Counted from the stretch's first letter, positions 47,054-56,704 are shown. The stretch is 64,000 bases of DNA from Acinetobacter amyesii (GCF_002018365.1 NZ_MVKX01000005.1:62001-126000); one strand, 5' to 3'. The notes: generated by a model from the letters alone, not told the origin. Numbers and translations are program-made.

Positions 47054-47082
47054 TTGACCTCACAGCATTTGCCCCATAGAAT
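47054..47082 (+). promoter_or_regulatory. Promoter of tRNA-Asn copy 4
   Basis: -35 TTGACC, 17-base spacer, -10 TAGAAT. Confidence 0.82.
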
Positions 47083-47092
47083 GCGTGCAGAT

Positions 47093-47168
47093 TCTCCAAT
47101 AGCTCAGTCGGTAGAGCGACGGACTGTTAATCCGCAGGTCCCTGGTTCGAGCCCAGGTTGGAGAGCCA
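47093..47168 (+). tRNA. tRNA-Asn (GTT), copy 4
   Basis: 76 bases, identical to copies 1 and 3. Followed within eight bases by its terminator hairpin. Confidence 0.97.
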
Positions 47169-47174
47169 AATTCT

Positions 47175-47206
47175 AAAAAGCCCACGCATCATGACGTGGG
47201 CTTTTT
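47175..47206 (+). terminator. Terminator of the copy 4 unit
   Basis: Stem AAAAGCCCACG / CGTGGGCTTTT with 8-base loop, inside which lies the first in-frame ATG of the DUF2726 frame. Confidence 0.9.
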
Positions 47207-47226
47207 TCATATATGTAGTTTATTCC

Positions 47227-47673
47227 GTGCCAGATCTCAGTCAGTTCATATTTTTTATTATTGGTTGCTTGGCAACTTTTGCCCTTGTCTGCTTAGTCTT
47301 TCCCAGACTGTTTAGAAGCAAACAAAAGTTTTTCCCACGTCGTGTAATCACTGCCTTTGAAAGTAAGATGTTTCATCGTTTAAATGAAGCATTTCCGAAC
47401 TACCACATTTTAGCCCAAGTGGCTTTTAGCGCACTGATCACCAATCAAAATTATAAAATCAGAAATAGATTTAATCGAAAAGTCACTGATTTTGTCATAC
47501 TTGACCAAACTTATAATGTGCTTGTGATTATCGAACTGGATGACCCAAGCCATATAGGCAAAGAGCAAGAAGATGCTGAACGCGATGCGATGCTTGAAGA
47601 AGCGGGCTATCGTGTAATCCGCTACACCAACATTCCAACAGTTCATACGCTCAGGCATGATGTAAATAAATAG
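47227..47673 (+). CDS. DUF2726-type membrane-anchored protein, 5' end uncertain
   Basis: About 148 residues from GTG 47227. A membrane helix (FIFFIIGCLATFALVCLVF) is followed by a DUF2726 nuclease-like fold: AFESKMFHRLNEAFPNYHILAQVAFSALI, then RKVTDFVILDQTYNVLVIIELDDPSH and DAMLEEAGYRVIRYT. The D-x-x-hydrophobic and E-L-D-D-x-S-H residues resemble a PD-(D/E)XK-like core. In frame, an ATG at 47191 sits inside the tRNA terminator, and the open frame even reaches into the tRNA. No candidate start has a ribosome site, so the native 5' end may be lost. Confidence 0.65.
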   Translation: MPDLSQFIFFIIGCLATFALVCLVFPRLFRSKQKFFPRRVITAFESKMFHRLNEAFPNYHILAQVAFSALITNQNYKIRNRFNRKVTDFVILDQTYNVLVIIELDDPSHIGKEQEDAERDAMLEEAGYRVIRYTNIPTVHTLRHDVNK

Positions 47674-47742
47674 TTATTAAGTACGTAAATCAAACATTGT
47701 GTGAATGCGCATTACATTCGCACCCACAATGTAAGCAGAATT

Positions 47743-48003
47743 TTATTGAGCATTTAACTCTTGAGTAGCCAGCACTTCTGATACTGCTTGGTCAGCCTCA
47801 GCAGCCAAAGCCTCATCTTGTGCTTCTTTTGCTTTAATACGCTCAATCATTTCAGCTTGTTGTTGTTTATATTTTTCTTGGTTTTTGGCATCACTATTGA
47901 CTGCAAGAAAAGCCATACTGACCAAAAATATAGGAATCAATAGCCCGAGTGCCATCAGAATGATCATCTTTTTGGTATTGGGTTTTGGCTTAACTTCAGA
48001 CAT
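47743..48003 (-). CDS. 86-residue single-helix membrane protein
   Basis: A short basic N-terminus (KPKPNTKK) is followed by one membrane helix (about 13-33, MIILMALGLLIPIFLVSMAFL) and a Gln/Glu/Ala-rich helix (about 38-80, likely coiled coil). Topology is most likely N-in with a periplasmic helical tail. No recognised family. It stands alone. Confidence 0.62.
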   Translation of the reverse strand: MSEVKPKPNTKKMIILMALGLLIPIFLVSMAFLAVNSDAKNQEKYKQQQAEMIERIKAKEAQDEALAAEADQAVSEVLATQELNAQ

Positions 48004-48146
48004 AACGATTCTTTCATTTACATAAATAATTCGACGCCCAATATAGCAAAAAACAAAATTCGCTCAAGTCTTCATAACATTCTTTGCTCGAACTAACGGT
48101 ACCCCTCATTTTCAAGGATTGAATGATTAACAATCCAATATTCAAT

Positions 48147-48175
48147 AAAAAAAGGAGACATGCTCCTTTTTTTAT
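48147..48175 (-). terminator. Intrinsic terminator after the lipase-like gene
   Basis: Stem AAAAAGGAG / CTCCTTTTT with ACATG loop; A/T runs on both sides, so it may act in both directions. Confidence 0.82.
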
Positions 48176-48186
48176 TATTTAAAAAC

Positions 48187-49647
48187 TTAGCTTGAAGCAA
48201 CTATACCCTTACAATGTGGACTTTGGCTCGCATCTTTTTGCTCATTGGTTAATTCAATACCTGTACCTGCAGACATTTTAGCTTGAATAAATTCGACCGC
48301 TTGCGCATTTCTACAGATAATCGCCTGTGTATGACTTGCATTTGGCACAACGTCTAATTGATAACCTTCAGCATAATTTGCCTCTGGGAAATACTTCGTC
48401 GCTTGCGTTTTCATATTTGCAAATAGCGCTTGCGTAACCACAGGAATAACGGCCTTATCATTTGCACCTTGAATAATATAAACAGGTGCTTTAATCACTT
48501 TATCAGCGCTTGCATTTGTCGCTGGTTGATTATCATTTAAAAATTTCTGAACAACAGGATCGGTATCGATTTTATTCAAATCAATTCCATACTGTGAAAC
48601 CATATGCGTTGGATCCTTTAAGAAATCAATCACAGCTGCTTTAAACTGTTCTTGCAAACCATTTGCACCATTTGGATCGGCATAACTTAAACATGCACCG
48701 TCATCCCCTGTACGTCCATAGGCTTTTTCTGCAATAACACCAGCATCTGCAGTAAAAATATTTTTTAAATCATAATTTGGCTCATAGGCTTTAATACCCG
48801 AACTGGTCAATGCAGCATATGCCAAAAGCTCAGCATAGCCATCTGCAATTTGATCGATTAACGCTTGTGCTTGAACCTCCGAAAGCTGCCCCATACCAAG
48901 TGCATAACGCACTTGAGCCAACTGTTCATCCAATCTATTCAATCCATGGGCTTTAGGTTGACCATTTGCATCAACATTTAGTTTTGGATCTAAATAGATC
49001 TTAATAATCGTGCCCAAACTCGACGCAGGTGCGGCTGCCACTGCCCCTTTATAGTTTGCATCCGTATTTGCAAATTCCGCCGTCCCTAAGGAAGCATGAC
49101 CACCTTGCGATTGACCGATCGACATCCACTGACCATTAAGTTGATTACCATAATGTTCTTTTGCCGCTTTAACCGCAGTAAGTGCCGAATTTGCCGCACT
49201 CGATAAATTGAGGTATGGATGTACTCCCTTCGTACCTAAACCTTCATAGTCTGGCGCCACAATTACATAACCTGCCGCCATAAGCGTGTTAGCTAGAATT
49301 TTAAAACGTGGATGAATTAGATTTTTACTTGGCGCACATTCATCTCCAGCCCCGACTGTTCCATGCTCCCATACCACAACACGATAGCCATCTTTAGGTT
49401 GTGTAGCTTTAGGAAATAATACTAAGGCTGTTGCTGTTGCTGCTTTCCCCTGCACATTGGTCATGTTATACGTCATGACTTTAATGGACGATGTATTGTC
49501 TACTGTATCTAAAGCATAATTTGCTTCAGACACAAATGTTGATTTTTGATTCGAAGATGATGAGTCATTATCATCGTCATTACACGCGGTTAAAGACAGC
49601 ATAGAAACTGCAACTGTCAGAGCTAATGCTATTTTTGAACGTTTCAT
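48187..49647 (-). CDS. Secretory-lipase-type alpha/beta hydrolase lipoprotein
   Basis: 486 residues. Lipoprotein signal with lipobox LTAC (Cys22), then an acidic Ser/Asn linker. The hydrolase core shows VVWEHGTVGAG (oxyanion), VIVAPDYEGLGTKG, the nucleophile elbow SIGQSQGGHA (about 177-186), acid loop VYIIQGANDKAVIP (about 399-412) and catalytic His in PNASHTQAI. It matches the LIP family of secreted lipases. Acinetobacter carries several such genes. Probable outer-membrane-anchored esterase acting on extracellular lipids; substrate not known. Confidence 0.88.
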   Translation of the reverse strand: MKRSKIALALTVAVSMLSLTACNDDDNDSSSSNQKSTFVSEANYALDTVDNTSSIKVMTYNMTNVQGKAATATALVLFPKATQPKDGYRVVVWEHGTVGAGDECAPSKNLIHPRFKILANTLMAAGYVIVAPDYEGLGTKGVHPYLNLSSAANSALTAVKAAKEHYGNQLNGQWMSIGQSQGGHASLGTAEFANTDANYKGAVAAAPASSLGTIIKIYLDPKLNVDANGQPKAHGLNRLDEQLAQVRYALGMGQLSEVQAQALIDQIADGYAELLAYAALTSSGIKAYEPNYDLKNIFTADAGVIAEKAYGRTGDDGACLSYADPNGANGLQEQFKAAVIDFLKDPTHMVSQYGIDLNKIDTDPVVQKFLNDNQPATNASADKVIKAPVYIIQGANDKAVIPVVTQALFANMKTQATKYFPEANYAEGYQLDVVPNASHTQAIICRNAQAVEFIQAKMSAGTGIELTNEQKDASQSPHCKGIVASS

Positions 49648-49709
49648 AAAATATCCTTTTTAATCATTATTCTTTAAGCATGAAACTACATGCCTTTTTA
49701 TTAATGCAT

Positions 49710-49738
49710 AAAAAAAAGCACCCGAATAGGATGCTTTA
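49710..49738 (-). terminator. Terminator after ubiA
   Basis: Stem AAAGCA-CC / GG-TGCTTT with a mismatch, long A run on the left that becomes the U tract. Confidence 0.72.
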
Positions 49739-49769
49739 GTTCATTTTAAACATTTTCAGATCAATGACA

Positions 49770-50651
49770 TTAAAGAACCAATGCCATAAAAATTCCAATA
49801 AAAATCATAAGCCCTACCCAACGGTTATGGCGAAACGCCCAAAAACATAACTGAGGATCGCGGCCTTTGGTTTTAGTCCACTGGTAAATAAAATCGGCAG
49901 CCACAGCCAACAACGCGACCAAACCGAATGGCATCAAGAGATCTTCTAAATACAGCGCTGCACCAATCAATACAATACTCAGTGCCTGCAATAATGAAAT
50001 AATTTCAATATCGTATTTACCAAATAAAATCGCAGTCGATTTCACGCCAATTTTCAAATCATATTCACGGTCAGTAATGGCATATTGTGTGTCATATGCA
50101 ACGGTCCATGCCAAATTACCAAAGTACAATAACCAACAAGTTAAATCAGGTGTTTGCCCAACAGCGGTATAGGCCATAGGAATCGACCATGAAAAGGCAG
50201 CACCTAAAAATACTTGTGGCAGATGCGTGTAGCGTTTCATAAAGGGATAAATGAACGCTAAAAACAATGCACCAAAGGACCAATAAAAGGTTTCTATCGG
50301 TAAAAAGAACAACATACATGCGCTAGCAAGCACCAAGATCAAGAACACATATATGGCTTCTTTAGCACTAATCACTCCAGTAGCTAAAGGACGATGCTTG
50401 GTTCTTTCCACAGCACCATCGACTTTACGGTCAGCAAAGTCATTAATCGCACAACCTGCTGCACGCATAAATATCGTGCCCAAAATCATGGGAATCAAAA
50501 TACTGAATTGCGGTGTACCTTGATTGGCAATCCACAGTGCCCACATGGTTGGCCAAAAAACCAGTTCCGTGCCAATTGGCTTATCGAAGCGACATAAATA
50601 GTAATAAGCTTCTAAACGCTGCTGCCAAGTAATCTGTTGCACCACGGCCAT
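49770..50651 (-). CDS. ubiA: 4-hydroxybenzoate polyprenyltransferase
   Basis: 293 residues with about eight membrane helices. The two Mg/diphosphate motifs are NDFADRKVD (about 75-83, NDxxDxxxD) and YDTQYAITDREYD (about 194-206). It attaches the polyprenyl tail to 4-hydroxybenzoate, the product of UbiC, in the inner membrane during ubiquinone synthesis. It lies 22 bases behind ubiC in the same orientation, so the two form an operon. Confidence 0.96.
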   Translation of the reverse strand: MAVVQQITWQQRLEAYYYLCRFDKPIGTELVFWPTMWALWIANQGTPQFSILIPMILGTIFMRAAGCAINDFADRKVDGAVERTKHRPLATGVISAKEAIYVFLILVLASACMLFFLPIETFYWSFGALFLAFIYPFMKRYTHLPQVFLGAAFSWSIPMAYTAVGQTPDLTCWLLYFGNLAWTVAYDTQYAITDREYDLKIGVKSTAILFGKYDIEIISLLQALSIVLIGAALYLEDLLMPFGLVALLAVAADFIYQWTKTKGRDPQLCFWAFRHNRWVGLMIFIGIFMALVL

Positions 50652-50673
50652 GACTGTCCTTCATCTGGTAATG

Positions 50674-51159
50674 TTATTTCTGCAAATATTGCTCAAAACT
50701 CGCTAAAAAAGTTTCCTGAACTATAAATTTACAACCATGCCAAGTATAACAGCTCTGACGTGTCCAACCATCGTCTAGCCACAATACACGCCGCTCACAC
50801 TTCGGATTGGTACGCTGAAATAAAAAATGTCCGATGGGTTTTTTACCAATATGCTGAAAAATCCGCGCACGCCCTTGTATGCTAAGGATTGGAAATATAC
50901 TTTTTGCCTTGACCCACGGCTCAGCTTCACAGCCATATAAATAACTTTCACGTACCCAAGCTGTGTGCTGTATTGGCATTTGCAGCCACTGTGCATCTTG
51001 AAGCGTCATGCGTTGAAATTGCTCAATACTCGGCTCAACTTTAAATACGCCTTGGGCAAAATCTGTTAATTGTTGGGTTAATGAACCCGAAGCATACAAC
51101 CATGTTCTTAATTCAGGAGACATTCTCTTATCCCGCATTTCGCATGCTTGACGCTGCAT
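50674..51159 (-). CDS. ubiC: Chorismate pyruvate-lyase
   Basis: 161 residues from ATG 51159 (AAGGGA just upstream). Another in-frame ATG, 51123, with GGGA seven bases away, would give 149 residues and is also credible. The protein has PELRTWLYASGSLTQQL, WVRESYLYGCEAEPWVKAKSIFP and HIGKKPIGHFLF, which match UbiC. The catalytic Glu is probably the last in the VQETFL block. It cleaves chorismate to 4-hydroxybenzoate and pyruvate in the cytosol. First gene of ubiC-ubiA. Confidence 0.93.
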   Translation of the reverse strand: MQRQACEMRDKRMSPELRTWLYASGSLTQQLTDFAQGVFKVEPSIEQFQRMTLQDAQWLQMPIQHTAWVRESYLYGCEAEPWVKAKSIFPILSIQGRARIFQHIGKKPIGHFLFQRTNPKCERRVLWLDDGWTRQSCYTWHGCKFIVQETFLASFEQYLQK

Positions 51160-51362
51160 ATTTCATTTCCCTTATAAGCATTTGCTGAGTATAGCGAATC
51201 CTTAGTGTAACCAACTCAACAACGTTTTTCATGAGCAATAGCTTGTTTTCAGTAAAATGAGCAAAAACAAAACGGCTTAAGTACTTCATTACATTTGCAA
51301 TCAACACAAACCTCACATACACAGTATGATGTCGTGGATAACCACTAAATTACACAAGCATA

Positions 51363-52277
51363 ATGTTTCCATTTAACCCGCTACATGTTCTTATTTTTTT
51401 CGTTTTACTTTGTGCCAATATCACGGTTCAAGCAAAATCTCTTGCGCTGAGTTTTGATGATGGATTAAATCCAGCGTTCAACGTCCAAGCGGAACAAATC
51501 AATGCCCAAATTTTAAAGCATCTGCATGATCAGCAAATCAAAAGTATTGTTTTTCCGAGCCTGATTAAAATTGGTGATTATCAAGGCAAGCAACTGATTC
51601 AAGCATGGGGGCAATCCAGCCATCTAATTGGCAATCACAGCGCATTGCACCAAAACCTGAATAAAGAAAATGTATCCGCAAAAGATTATATAAAAAGCAT
51701 TGAACAGGCGGATACTGTGCTAAAAACTCTGCCGAATTACACACGTATTTACCGCTATCCATTTTTAAAAGAAGGTAATAACGCTGAAAAACGTGATGCT
51801 GTCTATCAATGGTTAGCGCAACATCAATACCGTATTGGCGGTGTGAGTATTGATGCCAGTGACTGGTTTTATAACCAAAAATATCTCGACTATGCCAAAC
51901 AGCAAGATCAAGACAAATTAGACCGCCTAAAACAAGCGTATATTGCTCACTTGCTTCACCGTGCAGATTATTATGACCAACTTGCCCAGCTCACCATAAA
52001 TCCTTCGCCACAGCATGTTTTACTTTTACATGTAAATGCCATTAATGCCGCATTTTTAAAGGATGTCATTACTGCCTTTCAGCAACGTGGCTGGACTTTT
52101 ATTTCAGCAGCAGACGCCCTACAAGACCCACTATATACGCAGCACAGTCAAAACATCCCTGCGGGTGAAAGTGTGATTTGGTCGATTGCCAAAACAAAAG
52201 GATTAGAACACTTACGCTACCCCGCCGAAGATGCGCCTTATGAAATCGACAATTTAAAACAGCATGGTTTGCAATGA
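51363..52277 (+). CDS. Polysaccharide deacetylase (NodB)-like exported protein
   Basis: 304 residues. A signal peptide (about 1-24) precedes LALSFDDGLNP (27-37), the NodB motif 1 with the metal Asp pair. Then IGNHSALHQNLN corresponds to the H-x3-H metal motif, and IYRYPFLKEG to the R-x-P-Y region. The catalytic set is therefore largely present. Possible substrates include poly-GlcNAc or peptidoglycan. The C-terminal 100 residues contain a long helical insert. It is divergent from ubiC and followed by a terminator. Confidence 0.85.
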   Translation: MFPFNPLHVLIFFVLLCANITVQAKSLALSFDDGLNPAFNVQAEQINAQILKHLHDQQIKSIVFPSLIKIGDYQGKQLIQAWGQSSHLIGNHSALHQNLNKENVSAKDYIKSIEQADTVLKTLPNYTRIYRYPFLKEGNNAEKRDAVYQWLAQHQYRIGGVSIDASDWFYNQKYLDYAKQQDQDKLDRLKQAYIAHLLHRADYYDQLAQLTINPSPQHVLLLHVNAINAAFLKDVITAFQQRGWTFISAADALQDPLYTQHSQNIPAGESVIWSIAKTKGLEHLRYPAEDAPYEIDNLKQHGLQ

Positions 52278-52303
52278 CGATTGGCAAATTGACAGATGCT
52301 CAA

Positions 52304-52339
52304 TAAAAAATGACCTGCAATGTTGTAGGTCAATTTTTA
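52304..52339 (+). terminator. Intrinsic terminator after the deacetylase-like gene
   Basis: Stem TGACCTGCAA / TTGTAGGTCA (one G-T/A-C irregularity) with T run. Confidence 0.8.
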
Positions 52340-52359
52340 GATCAAGTTTTAGTGTTGGA

Positions 52360-52638
52360 TTAAAAGTTATCTGTCTTGGCAATAGCTTCAAATTTGCCTT
52401 GCGGCGTTTTTATTAAAACCAACCCTTCGGTTGTAATATAAAAACTTTCAGGGTAATCAAACTCCAATGCCAGCTCTGGGTTTTTCAGCTCGACAAATTG
52501 TGCATGTTTATAACCTTCAACGGTCCGCCCCACTTCCAAATAAGTCACTTCTGAGAAGTTGAGTTTAAATCCCTTTGCCTGATCCGATGGATCAATCCAA
52601 GGAAAAAAACTGGTATGTTTTTTACGTGGTTTTGCCAT
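52360..52638 (-). CDS. 92-residue hypothetical protein
   Basis: From ATG 52638, MAKPRKKHTSFFPWIDP; the frame is open to a TTG at 52656. The product is basic at the N-terminus, then beta-rich (KGFKLNFSEVTYLEVG, HAQFVELKNPELALEFDYPESFYITTEGLVLIKT). No membrane or signal segment. I recognise no family. Location beside glnA with intact codon use suggests a real, Acinetobacter-type gene. Confidence 0.6.
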   Translation of the reverse strand: MAKPRKKHTSFFPWIDPSDQAKGFKLNFSEVTYLEVGRTVEGYKHAQFVELKNPELALEFDYPESFYITTEGLVLIKTPQGKFEAIAKTDNF

Positions 52639-52683
52639 GTTTAGATATTCATTCAACTCTTTGCTTTATCTTAACCCATCCCA

Positions 52684-52713
52684 TAAAAAAACCCGCACAA
52701 GGCGGGTCTTTTT
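52684..52713 (-). terminator. Intrinsic terminator after glnA
   Basis: Read leftward: stem ACCCGC / GCGGGT with a CTTGT loop and a T run. Confidence 0.87.
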
Positions 52714-52734
52714 ACAGTGAAATTCTGTACAGAA

Positions 52735-54150
52735 TTACAAGCTGTAGTACATGTCGAATTCAACTGGGTGAGTAGTCGTGTTAAGACGACGAACTTCTTC
52801 AGTTTTAAGTTCGATGTAGGCATCAAGCATTTCTTTAGTGAACACGCCACCTTTAAGAAGGTAATCATGGTCAGCTGCAAGCGCTTCAAGCGCCATATCT
52901 AAGCTATGAGCCACTGTAGGGATTTTAGCTTCTTCTTCAGGAGGAAGGTCGTACAAGTTCTTATCAGCAGCTTCACCTGGGTGGATCTTGTTTTGAATAC
53001 CGTCAAGACCAGCCATAAGAAGTGCAGCGAAACCTAAGTACGGGTTCATCATTGGATCTGGGAAACGTGCTTCGATACGTTTGCCTTTAGGGCTTGAAAC
53101 GTAAGGAATACGGATAGAAGCTGAACGGTTACGTGCTGAGTAAGCAAGCATAATCGGCGCTTCGAAATGTGGAACTAAACGTTTGTACGAGTTAGTTGAT
53201 GGGTTTGTGATTGCGTTCAATGAACGAGCGTGTTTGATCACACCGCCAATGAAGTACAACGCCATTTCTGAAAGGCCAGCGTATTCATCACCAGCAAACA
53301 AGTTCTTGCCATCTTTAGAGATCGACATGTGAACGTGCATACCAGAACCGTTATCGCCAACCATTGGTTTAGGCATAAACGTAGCAGTTTTAGCATATTG
53401 GTGAGCAACGTTCCAAACCGCATATTTGAACTGTTGAACTTCGTCCGCTTTGCGAACCATAGTGTTGAAGCTTACACCGATTTCAAGCTGGCAAGATGCA
53501 ACTTCGTGGTGATGTACTTCTACACGACCTGGGCCCATGATGTCTTCGATTTTTGCACACATATCTGCACGCATATCTTGTGAAGAATCTACAGGAGGAA
53601 CTGGGAAGTAACCACCTTTCACACGTGGACGGTGACCTGAGTTACCCGCTTCGTAATCTTTACCAGTAGACCAAGCAGCTTCTTCAGCGATTAATGTGTG
53701 GCGCGCGCCAGACATATCGATGTCCCATTTTACTTCGTCAAAAACGAAGAATTCTGGTTCTGGACCAAAGAAAGCAGTATCACCGATACCAGTTGATTTT
53801 AGGTATTCTTCCGCACGGCGAGCAATAGAGCGTGGGTCACGTTCATAACCTTGACCAGTTGAAGGTTCGATAACGTCACAAGTCACAACAACTGTAGCTT
53901 CTGCAAAGAACGGGTCGATAAAACCAGTTTCTGCATCTGGACGTAAGATCATGTCAGATGCTTCAATGCCTTTCCAACCAGCAATTGAAGAACCATCAAA
54001 CATTTTGCCATCTTCAAACGTATCTTCGTCGATTGAATCTGCTGGGTAAGTTACGTGTTGTTCTTTACCCTTAGTATCAGTAAAGCGAAAATCGACCCAT
54101 TTTGCGCCACTTTCTTGGATGAGTTGAAGGACCTTGTTCGCCATGCTCAT
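52735..54150 (-). CDS. glnA: Glutamine synthetase, type I
   Basis: 471 residues, the normal length. Motifs: [32 protein letters not shown] (about 49-65), GSGMHVHMS (near 268-276), [17 protein letters not shown] (about 317-333) and the adenylylation loop NLYDLPPEE, with the modifiable Tyr in KNLYDLP. It makes glutamine from glutamate, ATP and ammonia. GGAG lies four bases before ATG 54150; Met3 could also be the start. NtrC-like half-sites upstream fit nitrogen control. Confidence 0.97.
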   Translation of the reverse strand: MSMANKVLQLIQESGAKWVDFRFTDTKGKEQHVTYPADSIDEDTFEDGKMFDGSSIAGWKGIEASDMILRPDAETGFIDPFFAEATVVVTCDVIEPSTGQGYERDPRSIARRAEEYLKSTGIGDTAFFGPEPEFFVFDEVKWDIDMSGARHTLIAEEAAWSTGKDYEAGNSGHRPRVKGGYFPVPPVDSSQDMRADMCAKIEDIMGPGRVEVHHHEVASCQLEIGVSFNTMVRKADEVQQFKYAVWNVAHQYAKTATFMPKPMVGDNGSGMHVHMSISKDGKNLFAGDEYAGLSEMALYFIGGVIKHARSLNAITNPSTNSYKRLVPHFEAPIMLAYSARNRSASIRIPYVSSPKGKRIEARFPDPMMNPYLGFAALLMAGLDGIQNKIHPGEAADKNLYDLPPEEEAKIPTVAHSLDMALEALAADHDYLLKGGVFTKEMLDAYIELKTEEVRRLNTTTHPVEFDMYYSL

Positions 54151-55038
54151 TTTGCTCCGATGATTTTTTTGTGCACACTGAAGTGCGTGTTAGTAGTTGG
54201 TAGTTATTAAGCAATTACCGTACCAACTTTTAAAAGCTAAGCTAAAATACTGAATTCCTTATCAGAATAGAAGATTTTAGCTCCTTGCTTTTCGACTATT
54301 ATACTGTGTGTAACAGTAAATGCACCATATTCAGCCACTCTTCATCACTTTTGTTTAAAAACTTCTCGCAGGTGTATCAAAATAGTGCAACTTGTTTTTG
54401 CACCAGTATGCACCAAAATGATTAATCGCTTTCAACGATAAAATTATTGGGATTTTATTAAAGCTTTAAGGTCGAATTTAAATACGATAGAAACTAATGA
54501 TTTAGCTAGTTATAGCTGGAAAAATACCAGCGTGATAACTATATTTATGATTGATATTTAGCTTTTTTGAGCCAGTAAATCGCTCCTTTTTTGAAGAAAA
54601 TTTAACCATTTTGTTTTAATTTTAATCAATCTACCTTTGCATTAATTGTGCTCCATTTTGGTGATTTTGCTTCAAAACGGTTCATATTTTTCCATTTTGA
54701 ACCTAAGTTGATATTTTTAACGACAGCAAGCAGATCTTTTTAAAATATCAATTGAACACATTTTAAACACTTAAATTCAGCCGATTGCTTTGTTCAACTT
54801 AAATCCTAAATTTATAAGTCGATAATTTGCTGAAATGATTTCAGTTGCGATGAACTTTGGCGAAATTGTTCAGCAGAAATTGAATAATATTTGCTATGAT
54901 TGGCTGCATTCTAAATATTTCACTATTTTTCTATTAAAAATATCCACACGATATTTGGGTCAATATACAACTATTTAGAATCATTTCGGACTATTCAAAG
55001 CACAGTTAAGTGCATAAATTTCAAAGGTTAATACGCTC
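54151..55038. other. Long non-coding region between glnA and trpG
   Basis: 888 bases, strongly AT-rich. The glnA-proximal third holds TGCACCA repeats and must contain the leftward glnA promoter. The trpG-proximal part must contain the trpGDC promoter. I found no leader peptide with Trp codons, attenuator pair, RNA gene or open reading frame of substance. Confidence 0.6.
54399..54415 (-). promoter_or_regulatory. NtrC-like half-sites upstream of glnA
   Basis: TGCACCA at 54399-54405 and 54409-54415, a direct repeat with 10-base period; a further GTGCAA lies at 54385-54390. TGCACCA equals one arm of the NtrC consensus palindrome, though here the arms are head to tail. About 250 bases before glnA. 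Confidence 0.4.
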
Positions 55039-55623
55039 ATGCTTTTGATGATCGACAATTATGACTCTTTTACCTACAACATCGTCCAATATTTTGGCGA
55101 GTTAAATCAGGAAGTAAAAGTTGTACGTAACGATGCCGTGACATTGGAAGATATCGAGCGATGGCAACCGAAGTATTTAGTCATTGGTCCTGGCCCTTGT
55201 TCGCCAAGTGAAGCCGGTATTTCAATTCCTGCGATTCAACACTTTGCGGGAAAAATTCCTTTACTGGGTGTGTGTTTAGGCCACCAAGCTATAGGACAAG
55301 CTTTTGGCGGCGATATTATTCGCGCTAAAAAAGTGATGCACGGTCGTTTATCTGACATGTATCACAGCGATCAAGGCATTTTCAGCAACCTCCCTTCGCC
55401 ATTTTCCGCAACGCGTTATCACTCTTTGGTGATTGATCAAGCGACTTTGCCTGAATGTTTAGAAGTGACCTGCTGGACCAATGAAGAAGATGGCACGATG
55501 GAAGAAATCATGGGTGTTAAACATAAGACATTGCCTGTCGAAGGCGTGCAGTTTCACCCTGAATCGATTCTTAGTGAACATGGCCATCAAATCTTTAAAA
55601 ACTTCTTAGAAATTTACGCTTAA
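55039..55623 (+). CDS. trpG: Anthranilate synthase, glutamine amidotransferase subunit
   Basis: 194 residues of class I amidotransferase. Nucleophile Cys79 in [12 protein letters not shown]; His/Glu of the triad in QFHPESIL (near 172-179); oxyanion-region [11 protein letters not shown]. It supplies ammonia to TrpE, which is encoded elsewhere, and in such bacteria may also serve PabB for folate. First of trpG-trpD-trpC, with gaps of 18 and 16 bases. Confidence 0.95.
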   Translation: MLLMIDNYDSFTYNIVQYFGELNQEVKVVRNDAVTLEDIERWQPKYLVIGPGPCSPSEAGISIPAIQHFAGKIPLLGVCLGHQAIGQAFGGDIIRAKKVMHGRLSDMYHSDQGIFSNLPSPFSATRYHSLVIDQATLPECLEVTCWTNEEDGTMEEIMGVKHKTLPVEGVQFHPESILSEHGHQIFKNFLEIYA

Positions 55624-55641
55624 TCGAGTGCAAAAAATATT

Positions 55642-56688
55642 ATGAATATTCAACAAGCTTTAAATAACATCACTAAAAATATTGAACTCACTCAACCTCA
55701 AATGGAAGAAGTGATGCGTACCATCATGCAAGGTGAAGCGACCGATGCTCAAATTGGCGCACTGATGATGGGCTTACGCCAAAAAGGTGAAAGTATTGAT
55801 GAAATCACTGCCGCGGCACGTGTAATGCGTGAATTTGCGATCAAAATCGATGTCAGTGATTTACCACATTTGGTGGATATCGTTGGTACAGGTGGTGATG
55901 GTCAAAACTTATTTAACGTCTCTACTGCGTCTAGTTTTGTCATTGCAGCAGCAGGTGCAACCATTGCTAAACATGGCGGTCGTGGTGTTTCATCAAAATC
56001 AGGCTCTTCTGATCTTTTAGAACAAGCTGGAATTAACCTTGACCTTAACATGCAGCAAACTGAACGCTGTATTCGTGAAATGGGCGTGGGTTTCCTCTTT
56101 GCACCTAATCATCATAAAGCCATGAAATATGCTGCTGGTCCACGTAAAGAATTGGGCTTCCGTAGTATTTTCAACCTACTTGGCCCGCTTACGAATCCGG
56201 CCGGCGTAAAACGTTTTGTGATTGGTGTTTTCTCTACAGAATTATGTCGTCCTATGGCTGAAGTTTTAAAACAGCTTGGTGCAGAACATGTCTTGGTGGT
56301 GCATTCTAAAGATGGTTTAGATGAAATTAGCCTTGCATCAAGTACTTATGTTGCAGAACTCAAAGATGGCGAAGTCACTGAATGGGAAATTCAACCTGAA
56401 GCGGTAGATATCGAGTCGCAAACCTTAACAGGTCTATCTGTAGATAGTGCTGCGGAAAGTTTAAAATTGATCAAAGATGCTTTAGGAAAAAACAAATCTA
56501 CACTCGGTGATAAAGCCGCGAATATGATTGCTTTAAATGCAGGTGCAGGCATCTATGTTTCAGGCTTAACCAATAGCTATAAACAAGGTGTTGCATTAGC
56601 ACATGACATTATCTATGGCGGTCAAGCACTAGAGAAAATGGGCATTTTGTCTGAATTTACGAAAACTTTAAAAGAATACGAAGCTTAA
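55642..56688 (+). CDS. trpD: Anthranilate phosphoribosyltransferase
   Basis: 348 residues. The PRPP-binding [17 protein letters not shown] (about 78-94), [18 protein letters not shown] (about 111-128) and [14 protein letters not shown] motifs are standard TrpD. It transfers phosphoribose to anthranilate, the second step of tryptophan synthesis. Middle gene of trpGDC. Confidence 0.97.
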   Translation: MNIQQALNNITKNIELTQPQMEEVMRTIMQGEATDAQIGALMMGLRQKGESIDEITAAARVMREFAIKIDVSDLPHLVDIVGTGGDGQNLFNVSTASSFVIAAAGATIAKHGGRGVSSKSGSSDLLEQAGINLDLNMQQTERCIREMGVGFLFAPNHHKAMKYAAGPRKELGFRSIFNLLGPLTNPAGVKRFVIGVFSTELCRPMAEVLKQLGAEHVLVVHSKDGLDEISLASSTYVAELKDGEVTEWEIQPEAVDIESQTLTGLSVDSAAESLKLIKDALGKNKSTLGDKAANMIALNAGAGIYVSGLTNSYKQGVALAHDIIYGGQALEKMGILSEFTKTLKEYEA

Positions 56689-56704
56689 GATTAGGACTCA
56701 AATC

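Noticed and set aside
46386..47168. Regularly spaced near-identical repeats resembling a CRISPR array
   Set aside because: The repeats are 76-base tRNA-Asn genes with cloverleaf arms, CCA ends, promoters and terminators.
54151..54480. Sigma-54 promoter for glnA
   Set aside because: Several TGG/TGC pieces are present but no GG-N10-GC pair with correct spacing was found on the minus strand.
54781..55038. Trp attenuator or leader peptide before trpG
   Set aside because: No small frame with Trp codons and no alternative hairpins with a U-tract.
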